Shown here: positions 1 to 6,471 of the stretch, one piece after another
Position numbering within the stretch: the first letter of the stretch is position 1
Layout: each line of letters starts with the position of its first letter
Source of the DNA: S012-113 sp039714715
Lineage (GTDB): Bacteria > Bacteroidota > Bacteroidia > Cytophagales > Cyclobacteriaceae
Reading direction: 5' to 3'
Assembly (NCBI GenBank): GCA_039714715.1
Contig: JBDLIU010000089.1
Span: 1-15,180, forward strand
Length of the DNA: 15,180 bases
Program-made: the position numbers and the translations under genes
Notes under the pieces: model-generated
The model's input: the letters and a program-made list of their open reading frames with translations, nothing else
Database searches by the model: none
What the model was told of the DNA's origin: nothing

Positions 1-898
1 AAATTGCGAATATCAAAATCAGTCTTAACGATGAGGCATAATGAACATTTGTGACCTTCAGGTCGAAGACTGACGACAAGAATCTTGTGAACAAATATTT
101 TATAACTAATAATATAAAAACAATTGCCGAAAGCTGTACCCAGCTAATCAACAACCCGGTAAGTGAGATAACAGCCGGTTTAATTCCTAAAATTGATAAT
201 TCCCCCGGGAAAAAGTACATGAAAGAAATGGTGGTAAAACCAAGAGTCAAACTTATTAAGATCAGGAAAAATGCATTAGGAAATGCAAGGAACTCAATTT
301 TGTAAATTAGCTCATCAATGGTTCTTATACGTAGCGCACGATGAAATAGCATATACTGCTCAGCTAATTCTACAAATCGTGTTTTTAATACGACAAAAAT
401 TATAATCAGTAAAGTAGCAGTGATATAGAAAAAATTGCTAAAATCACCCGAATAGTAAACAGACGAAGCGACTTGATCATCCTGATACGATGTTCTAACA
501 GCCCTGATCTCTGTTCTTAAACCTGGCAATAATCCCTTGCCATAAATTGTCAGGAAAGGACTTTTGTCATTTAATTCATTCTTCAGACTATCTATTTTCA
601 AATTGGTTGTTCCTTTTGCAAGGATGGTTAACAATTTTGAGCCATAAAAAAGATAAGCCTGTTTGTTAACATAAACAGTCAAATAGAATTGGTCAATCCC
701 CTGATTCGCCAATGAAAACCCAATAGTATTCAGTTCGTGATTCTGGTCATTAACAGGCAAAAACCCATTATCATCACTGCTATAATTTACCCATTCCTGT
801 TTAAGGTCATAAACCAATTGTTGGCCATTTGCCTGTAAAGCAAACAATACAAACAGTATTACGATGGCATTAAGCCTTATTTTAAAAGCGGGCAACAT
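1..898 (-). CDS. DUF4271-like integral membrane protein, C-terminus cut by the left edge
   Basis: An uninterrupted minus-strand frame runs from the ATG at 898 to the window edge, giving 299 residues with no stop. It begins with a signal peptide (charged MLPAFKIR, hydrophobic stretch, likely cleavage near residue 25 after ANG). A roughly 130-residue periplasmic-looking region follows, then hydrophobic segments near residues 155-172, 206-228 and 242-275. The soluble-then-multispan layout and the phylum fit the DUF4271 family of Bacteroidetes membrane proteins, whose function is not established; the family name is a judgement from overall character, not an alignment. Its ATG lies inside the last codons of the Omp85 gene (17-bp overlap, 882-898), so the two are probably cotranscribed and translationally coupled. 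That the frame codes is quite certain; the name is less so. Confidence 0.7.
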   Translation of the reverse strand, partial: MLPAFKIRLNAIVILFVLFALQANGQQLVYDLKQEWVNYSSDDNGFLPVNDQNHELNTIGFSLANQGIDQFYLTVYVNKQAYLFYGSKLLTILAKGTTNLKIDSLKNELNDKSPFLTIYGKGLLPGLRTEIRAVRTSYQDDQVASSVYYSGDFSNFFYITATLLIIIFVVLKTRFVELAEQYMLFHRALRIRTIDELIYKIEFLAFPNAFFLILISLTLGFTTISFMYFFPGELSILGIKPAVISLTGLLISWVQLSAIVFILLVIKYLFTRFLSSVFDLKVTNVHYASSLRLILIFAI

Positions 899-2600
899 AA
901 CCTATATGAATTCTTGATTGTGTTAATGATAATGATTGTTGATCTGATATTCCAAGTGCATAAACTAATTGTAAGTCTCCCAGGCCAGTGTCTAATACCA
1001 ATCCTGCTCCAAAACCCCTGGGCTTATCCTTAAGGTTAGTCACGCTGTTATTGGTAAATCCCTGGTCATAAAACATAAATAATCTTGATGAAGAGTTTAA
1101 AACTAATCTGGGTTCAAATCTAAATAACATGTATGACGAAACCAGTATGTCTAAATCATTAAATCCTCGAATCGAATTAATTCCGCCAAGTCTGAATAAA
1201 TCATTGAGGTACAATTGGTCGTTATTAATTATCCATCCTGAGCTCGCATCCAGATGAAAAACCAACGACCCGGTTACCCGTTTGTTTATTTCTCCACCAA
1301 TTTTTATTTTACTCTGAGTGGATTTCAAATCTAAACTATCATAAATATTTTCAGCTAAATCAGGGCTTTTAAGGATTTTCTTATTTCCCAGTTTTACACC
1401 ACTATAAATTCTGATTCCGTTAAGAGGGTTATTTAAATCATCCAGTGTGTTGTGAGAAACTTCAACCCCTAACTGCTGGATGTTAAAATCTAAAATATCA
1501 GGAACCACAAAGGGGTCAATTGGAGTGCTCAATGACCTGGAGGTTATTAAATCTGTTGAAAAAGAAATTCTGAGCCTGTCTTTGTAATAAAATGCAGACA
1601 ACTGTATGTCGGTGTTATAAAATGCGGAGTCCTGTTTAATTATATCCATTATGAATCCAACACCCATTGGTGATCTAAATAAGTTCGGGTGGTTGTAATT
1701 AAGTTTTAAGGTTTGAGATTCCTTCTGAAATTTTCGCCATACAAATGAAAGCTCTTTCCCTGATTTAAAAAGGTTGTGCAAATGAAGGTTAACAAAACCG
1801 GAAAGAAGGAAGCCCTTTCCTTCCTCTTGATCTGGCAAAAATCCTATCAGGGCATCAATCTTATTGGCTTTTACCGGATCGACCTGTAGATTGATATTGC
1901 ACAAATTGTTTTGAAAACTGATCTGCACTGAATCAGATAACTTGCAATAAGGGAGCAGGCTAAAGGCATTATAAATTTTGTTGGCACTTTTTAAGGTAAA
2001 AAGATCTCCTTCCTTAACATCCAGATATGATTCAAGGAACCGGGCTTTAATAAAATTTTCAGGTCGCACGGTCAGGCTATCGAAGTAAATTACCGGACCA
2101 GCATCATAATTGAGCACTGCATTTAGCTTGTTATCCTGAATAGAAATATCTTTTAATTTAAAACTGGCATATGGATAACCATTATTGGAGGCTTCCGACA
2201 ATAGCTTATTGATGAGTCGATTGAATTCTTTTTCAGAAAAATCAGTGTCTTCAAAATCGGTCTTACGATAACCAGCTTTAGAGAGCATTACTTCAGGGAT
2301 ATTTTCTATTCCCATTGCCTGCCATAGAAATTTGTCACCCACATTGATCTTAGCGTACTGTAAACTCGAATCCATGTGCACCTCATCAATATTGGCAAGA
2401 AGGTAACTTTTAGAAAGTAATTGATTTTTTATGCTATTGATTTTCAAAATAAAAGTTGAGCTGTCTGCTCTACCTGTTTCAAGGTTCAACTCTTTGTTCT
2501 TAGAATTTACATATTCAATTTTATAGTCTTTTTCCTGGGCAAACAGATCTGTCGCCAAAATCAGAATTAATAAAACAATCCGGGAATTTTTCAAACGCAC
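882..2600 (-). CDS. BamA/TamA (Omp85) family outer-membrane protein
   Basis: A 572-residue outer-membrane beta-barrel protein of the Omp85 superfamily, which inserts or translocates proteins at the outer membrane. It has a signal peptide (residues 1-21, ending FAQ). Two POTRA-like regions lie at about 108-168 and 170-245, the second with the usual 'YFDSLTV...F...YLDVKEGDLF' pattern. A C-terminal barrel runs from about 250 to 572, with the diagnostic GGINSIRGF motif (RGF at 478-480) and a terminal aromatic residue (VARF). It is shorter than BamA (about 800 residues, five POTRAs), closer to TamA or to the small Bacteroidetes 'surface antigen' proteins, so it is unlikely to be the essential BamA. 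The start is GTG at 2600, preceded by a good GAGGAAAG ribosome binding site. The gene is divergent from hemW and overlaps the membrane gene downstream. Its substrate is unknown. Confidence 0.85.
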   Translation of the reverse strand: MRLKNSRIVLLILILATDLFAQEKDYKIEYVNSKNKELNLETGRADSSTFILKINSIKNQLLSKSYLLANIDEVHMDSSLQYAKINVGDKFLWQAMGIENIPEVMLSKAGYRKTDFEDTDFSEKEFNRLINKLLSEASNNGYPYASFKLKDISIQDNKLNAVLNYDAGPVIYFDSLTVRPENFIKARFLESYLDVKEGDLFTLKSANKIYNAFSLLPYCKLSDSVQISFQNNLCNINLQVDPVKANKIDALIGFLPDQEEGKGFLLSGFVNLHLHNLFKSGKELSFVWRKFQKESQTLKLNYNHPNLFRSPMGVGFIMDIIKQDSAFYNTDIQLSAFYYKDRLRISFSTDLITSRSLSTPIDPFVVPDILDFNIQQLGVEVSHNTLDDLNNPLNGIRIYSGVKLGNKKILKSPDLAENIYDSLDLKSTQSKIKIGGEINKRVTGSLVFHLDASSGWIINNDQLYLNDLFRLGGINSIRGFNDLDILVSSYMLFRFEPRLVLNSSSRLFMFYDQGFTNNSVTNLKDKPRGFGAGLVLDTGLGDLQLVYALGISDQQSLSLTQSRIHIGYVARF

Positions 2601-2650
2601 TAGCTTTCCTCAGTTTTAGTTATATTTTAAATTGCCTTCGGGAACCTTAG

Positions 2651-2700
2651 TTTAAATTATTTAATGTTACTAATGTATATTTAACATTAAATAATTTAAA
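2651..2700. repeat. Perfect 19-bp inverted repeat in the divergent Omp85/hemW intergenic region
   Basis: The arms TTTAAATTATTTAATGTTA (2651-2669) and its exact reverse complement (2682-2700) flank a 12-nt AT-rich loop. It sits between two divergently transcribed genes, only 25 nt before the hemW start, so it is badly placed for a terminator. An operator for a dimeric regulator, or a structured leader of either transcript, fits better. No regulator is identified. Confidence 0.8.
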
Positions 2701-2724
2701 TCGGTTTATTTCAAAATTAAACGA

Positions 2725-3870
2725 TTGGCCGGAATATATCTTCATATACCCTATTGCCGTAAGGCCTGCTATTATTGTGATTTTCATTTCAGCACAACGC
2801 ATAAGAGTGTGAATGAAATGATAGATGCCATGCGAAATGAAATCTGTTTAAGAAAAGATTATTTAGATTCTCAAAGTATAGAAACCATATATTTCGGAGG
2901 GGGTACTCCTTCAGTATTAACAATTGATCAGATCAAATTCCTGCTTAACGAAGTAAAAAATAACTTCAACATTACCTCTGAAGCTGAAATTACCCTTGAA
3001 GCTAATCCGGAAGATATCAACGATCTGTTTGCCAGCGATCTTCTGGACTTAGGCTTTAACAGGATAAGTTTGGGTGTTCAATCCTTTAATAATGAATTAC
3101 TAAAAAGCCTTAACCGTGCGCACAACAGCATACAGGCAGAATCAGCCATCAGGACGCTGCAAAAGGCCGGATTTGAAAACATTACTATTGATTTAATTTA
3201 TGGAATCCCCAACCAGGGGATAGAGGAGTGGACAAACAATCTTAAAAAAGTAATTAGCCTGGATATCCCACACCTTTCTTGCTATGCGTTAACCATTGAA
3301 GAAAGGACTGTATGGGGCAACTGGTTAAGAAAGGGGAAGATTGAGCCCATCGCAGATGAAAAGTATGAAGCAGAGTATCAAATTATGTGTAAGGTGCTTA
3401 ATGATCATGGGTACGAACATTATGAGATATCAAACTTTGCCATTGCCGGTTTCGAAAGCAAGCATAACACTGCTTACTGGCAACATAAATCTTATCTTGG
3501 TATTGGCCCCGGTGCTCATTCATTTAATCAAATAACAAGGCATTACAATATCGAGAACAATGCAACATATATAAAGAAATTAAAAAACGATATCCTGCCA
3601 ATAAAAACTGAGCATCTAACCCGGGAAGATCAGTTTAATGAATACCTTTTAACCGGATTAAGAACCAATCGGGGAATTGATTTTGATTATATTAAAACAG
3701 TCTATGCAGTTGATATTCTGGAGGAGCACAGGGAATTCATTGACCAGTGTGTTTCGGAGGGAATTGCCACTTTAAAAGATAGGAAATTCGTTCTTGAAGA
3801 AAATTCGTTTCTTATCGCTAATTCTATTATTGTTGAATTTATGGCTAACGATGGTGATACTGAGGTTTAG
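2725..3870 (+). CDS. hemW: HemW, radical SAM heme chaperone (coproporphyrinogen III oxidase-like)
   Basis: A 381-residue radical SAM protein. The iron-sulfur cluster motif CX3CX2C is at Cys11, Cys15 and Cys18 (HIPYCRKACYYC), followed by the SAM-binding GGGTP motif (58-62) and the conserved HNTAYW...GPGAHSF block (247-267) typical of HemW/HemN-like proteins. True HemN has a longer N-terminus and different residues after the cluster. Proteins of this type are often labelled oxygen-independent coproporphyrinogen oxidase, but characterised HemW binds heme and delivers it to target proteins. It is cytoplasmic. The start is TTG at 2725: an in-frame stop lies upstream at 2692, no ATG intervenes, and the family N-terminus (MAGIYxHIPxC) begins exactly here. 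The length is normal for the family. Confidence 0.93.
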   Translation: MAGIYLHIPYCRKACYYCDFHFSTTHKSVNEMIDAMRNEICLRKDYLDSQSIETIYFGGGTPSVLTIDQIKFLLNEVKNNFNITSEAEITLEANPEDINDLFASDLLDLGFNRISLGVQSFNNELLKSLNRAHNSIQAESAIRTLQKAGFENITIDLIYGIPNQGIEEWTNNLKKVISLDIPHLSCYALTIEERTVWGNWLRKGKIEPIADEKYEAEYQIMCKVLNDHGYEHYEISNFAIAGFESKHNTAYWQHKSYLGIGPGAHSFNQITRHYNIENNATYIKKLKNDILPIKTEHLTREDQFNEYLLTGLRTNRGIDFDYIKTVYAVDILEEHREFIDQCVSEGIATLKDRKFVLEENSFLIANSIIVEFMANDGDTEV

Positions 3871-3886
3871 GATTTTCAATAAGTAG

Positions 3887-3903
3887 TCCAATATTAAATT
3901 GGA
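3887..3903 (+). terminator. Weak hairpin downstream of hemW
   Basis: TCCAAT (3887-3892) pairs with ATTGGA (3898-3903) across a 5-nt loop, 17 nt after the hemW stop. It is AT-rich and not followed by a T-run, so it is only a tentative terminator or mRNA 3'-end structure. Confidence 0.2.
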
Positions 3904-4017
3904 TGAGTGCTAAATATTGTTAAATCTGGGATTGCACAACGAATTTTTGGCAGTAAAATAGTTATAATCAATTATTAAGATGTTAATTTGTTACCCTCAA
4001 ACTTACTTTAATTCTAA

Positions 4018-4398
4018 ATGGCACGAGCAGAATTAAATGATGAATTAAAATCTTTGATGCTTCTTAAAGCAATCATCTTTCATTACCATGGTTTAGATGA
4101 AGATGAAGAAAAGATCCTTAATAATTCTGCCTTCGAGCTGAATGCACGTAAGGAGCTTCAATGGGCTATTAACTTTATTGCCAAGGATTATGTTACCGCA
4201 TTTGAGCGAGCCAAGGTTTATATGCATGATGCGGTTAAGCCAATTGCTAAAAACAAACGATTACATTTTATCAACCTTACCTGGAAAGCCAACGCTGAAA
4301 AAGGTTATGTGACAGAGATGGAGGCTTCTGCCATGTTGAAAATTGCCAAAGACTGGGAGGTTGATCAGGAGTTAATAGGATTGGTCAACCACAGCTAA
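4018..4398 (+). CDS. Small helical protein, possibly TerB-like fold; function unknown
   Basis: A 126-residue soluble protein without signal peptide or membrane segment. The ATG at 4018 is the first in frame. The sequence looks almost wholly helical. Its C-terminal part (about residues 85-122, 'NAEKGYVTEMEASAMLKIAKDWEVDQELIGLV') has the rhythm of the TerB/DjlA-N helical domain, in which a short acidic loop precedes a Glu-containing helix. That resemblance is by eye and unproven, and there is no evidence for tellurite resistance. It follows hemW on the same strand after 147 bp and may have its own promoter. Its TAA (4396-4398) overlaps the TAG of the convergent response regulator gene. The name is uncertain; that it codes is likely, from its length, stop-free frame and amino-acid make-up. 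Confidence 0.7.
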   Translation: MARAELNDELKSLMLLKAIIFHYHGLDEDEEKILNNSAFELNARKELQWAINFIAKDYVTAFERAKVYMHDAVKPIAKNKRLHFINLTWKANAEKGYVTEMEASAMLKIAKDWEVDQELIGLVNHS

Positions 4399-5105
4399 AG
4401 GCTCATTTTCTCTTTAAATTTTGCCGCTTGTCTTCTTGAAACTTCTACCTTATCTCCGCCTTTAAGTTTTACCATCAGGCCACCATTGAACCACTGCTCA
4501 ATGCTCTCTACCCAACTCAGGTTGATAATATGTTTTCTGCTGGCTCTGAAGAAATCCCTGTCATTCAGTTTCTCATCCAGCGCATTAAGAGATTTATGAA
4601 TCATAGGACGGAAATTATCAAAGAACACCTTGATGTAATTGCCATCTGATTCAAAATATCTGATGTCTTGCAATGTTACAAACCAGCATTTGTCACCATC
4701 TTTTACAAAAACCTGGTCATTCAATCCAAGCTTTGGCTCTTTTTCCTTTTCCTCTTTTCTTGGTGGTTCAAGTTTTGCTATCGTTTCATTGAGCCTGTCA
4801 AGCTGGATAGGTTTCAGAAGATAATCCAGCGCATTTACTTCAAAGGCTTTTAGTGCATACTCGTCATAGGCTGTGGTAAAGATTACTGTTGGCACTGAAT
4901 CCAGCATTTCAAGCAATTCGAATCCTGTTTTGCCCGGCATTTGGATATCCAGGAATAGAAGATCAGGATTTAAAGTGTTAATCTGCTCAAAAGCTTCATC
5001 AGCATTGGCTGCCTCGCCAATTATTTCGATTTCCGGGAAGTCTTCCAAAAGTTTGATCAGCTCCTTTCTTGCCAATCGTTCATCATCAATTATTAAAGCT
5101 CTCAT
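4395..5105 (-). CDS. LytTR-family response regulator
   Basis: A 236-residue two-component regulator. The N-terminal receiver domain (1-115) has the acidic pair Asp7/Asp8, the phosphoacceptor Asp53 (LLFLDIQMPG), Thr77/Thr78 and Lys98 (LLKPI), so all catalytic residues are present. After a charged Pro/Lys/Glu linker (112-126) comes a LytTR DNA-binding domain (about 130-235), with the conserved ESDGNYIKV, FFRASRKHIINL and VSRRQAAKF blocks. LytTR regulators bind direct repeats upstream of their targets. The ATG lies inside the 3' end of the kinase gene (20-bp overlap), so this is the cognate partner of that kinase. Its targets cannot be read from the window. It ends tail-to-tail with the TerB-like gene, stops overlapping by 4 nt. 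Confidence 0.95.
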   Translation of the reverse strand: MRALIIDDERLARKELIKLLEDFPEIEIIGEAANADEAFEQINTLNPDLLFLDIQMPGKTGFELLEMLDSVPTVIFTTAYDEYALKAFEVNALDYLLKPIQLDRLNETIAKLEPPRKEEKEKEPKLGLNDQVFVKDGDKCWFVTLQDIRYFESDGNYIKVFFDNFRPMIHKSLNALDEKLNDRDFFRASRKHIINLSWVESIEQWFNGGLMVKLKGGDKVEVSRRQAAKFKEKMSL

Positions 5106-6138
5106 ATTGTTCGTTTAAAGGTATTTGAACCGTTGTTAAAACTGTATTTTCATTTTCATTATTAATTTCCAGTCTGGCCATATCACCGTAAATCAGCTCA
5201 AGCCTTTGACGGGTGTTTCTCAATCCCTGCCCAGTACCATTTATTCTGTTGGAATAATACTGACCAGAATTTCTGATTTCAATAATCATTTGATTGAGGT
5301 TATAATCTCTTTTTGTTTCTACCGACACTATCCCTCCTTTTGTAAGCTTTGAAATACCATGCTTAATTCCATTTTCAACTAATGTTTGCAACATCATGGG
5401 AGGCACCGGAATATGTAATGTTCCCGGCTCAATAATAAATTTAGTTTTTAATCTTTCCTCATACCGGATAGATTCCAGGGCTAGATAATCTTTTGTAGTC
5501 TCCATTTCTTCCCCAAGGGAGGTAAGTCGTTTCTTGTCTAAGACTAAAGATGTGCGCAGAATGTTTGACAAATGATTAATTGCTCTCTTTGATTTTGAAG
5601 GTTCTTCGTCTACCAAAGCCCTGATACTATTTAATGCATTAAAAATAAAATGTGGGTTTAACTGTGATTTAAGTTGATTGAGTTTCATCTCATTCATTGC
5701 AACCTCATATTTTAATGATTGGGTATTCTTTTCGAAATAGTGAAACGCAAAATAAACAGATGACCATATAATCAAAACAATAAAATTAGCTGAAAGGTTG
5801 CCAAGGATGTTGGTCAGGCTGAGCATCTCACTGCTATACAGATTGAATACATAAGAAGCACCAACTCTTACAAAATAGACAGTTACAGATAGTGCCACAA
5901 TATGCACAATTGCCCAAGACATTAATTTGGTTGTAGGCAGCTGCAGCCATACTTTTTTCTTACTTAACCTTCGATAAGTGTGGGTAGTAAAAAAGAAAAA
6001 AAACGACTCAAAAACTATGGGCCAGGCCATTGCCGGTATGAAATGTGTAGATTGTAAACTTATACCGGTTATGTTAAGCAGGGCATAGAATGACCATCCT
6101 ACTATTTGAAAAATCCAATATAGCTTCTGCTTGTTCAT
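5086..6138 (-). CDS. LytS/YehU-type sensor histidine kinase
   Basis: A 350-residue membrane kinase. Four hydrophobic segments lie at about residues 7-26, 36-52, 73-92 and 112-134, with only short loops and no large periplasmic sensor domain. A cytoplasmic coiled linker follows, then the His_kinase domain with phosphoacceptor His163 in LKSQLNPHFIFNALN. The ATPase domain has an N-box (LVENGIKHG, 253-261) and a G-box (GTGQGLRNTRQRLELIYG, from 301). Kinases with this membrane layout are thought to sense signals within or at the membrane, such as cell-envelope state; the ligand here is unknown. The ATG at 6138 is supported by membrane segment 1 starting directly after it; the RBS is weak. It overlaps the response regulator by 20 bp, and a 78-bp gap separates it from the small membrane gene upstream, so readthrough from uvrA is possible. 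Confidence 0.94.
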   Translation of the reverse strand: MNKQKLYWIFQIVGWSFYALLNITGISLQSTHFIPAMAWPIVFESFFFFFTTHTYRRLSKKKVWLQLPTTKLMSWAIVHIVALSVTVYFVRVGASYVFNLYSSEMLSLTNILGNLSANFIVLIIWSSVYFAFHYFEKNTQSLKYEVAMNEMKLNQLKSQLNPHFIFNALNSIRALVDEEPSKSKRAINHLSNILRTSLVLDKKRLTSLGEEMETTKDYLALESIRYEERLKTKFIIEPGTLHIPVPPMMLQTLVENGIKHGISKLTKGGIVSVETKRDYNLNQMIIEIRNSGQYYSNRINGTGQGLRNTRQRLELIYGDMARLEINNENENTVLTTVQIPLNEQYESFNN

Positions 6139-6216
6139 ACAGTTAATACTTATGGCAAAGTTCGTGAGTTCCGTTTAAATTGCCATAATTATTATTTAAT
6201 TGGTTGATTTTAAACC

Positions 6217-6471
6217 TTATAGTCCTTCTCTGCCGTCCATCCTGAGGAGCAGGAGAAATAGCAATAGTGCTACAATTACCAGGCCCCAGGAGAAAGCATT
6301 CCAGAATCTTATATTGCTTTTTATCTTACCATCTCTTAGCGCCCACATTATTGGGAAAGCAATCGCAATTGACAAATACAATGACCCTTCAACCCACTCT
6401 TTGAGCCACAAGTAATAACCTCCGAGAATAGTAAACGCAATAGGAATAAAATATTTTAATAAATTGTTCAT
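6217..6471 (-). CDS. Small three-span membrane protein of unknown function, coupled to uvrA
   Basis: An 84-residue, very hydrophobic protein. Predicted membrane segments are near residues 7-23, 29-46 and 57-78, with charged breaks at LKEWVEG and RDGKIKSN. It has no domain I recognise. Its ATG overlaps the uvrA TGA as ATGA (6468-6471), a classical sign of translational coupling. The plus-strand frame that overlaps most of this gene lacks a plausible protein and is taken as a shadow. A role in DNA repair is not implied: the coupling may only reflect operon packing. Confidence that it codes comes from the membrane pattern and the tight junction. Confidence 0.7.
   Translation of the reverse strand: MNNLLKYFIPIAFTILGGYYLWLKEWVEGSLYLSIAIAFPIMWALRDGKIKSNIRFWNAFSWGLVIVALLLFLLLLRMDGREGL

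Noticed and set aside
51..305. Plus-strand open frame of 84 codons
   Set aside because: It lies opposite the stop-free minus-strand membrane gene, whose signal peptide and membrane segments make it the real coding strand.
2651..2700. The 19-bp inverted repeat read as a transcription terminator
   Set aside because: The flanking genes diverge, so no known transcript ends there.
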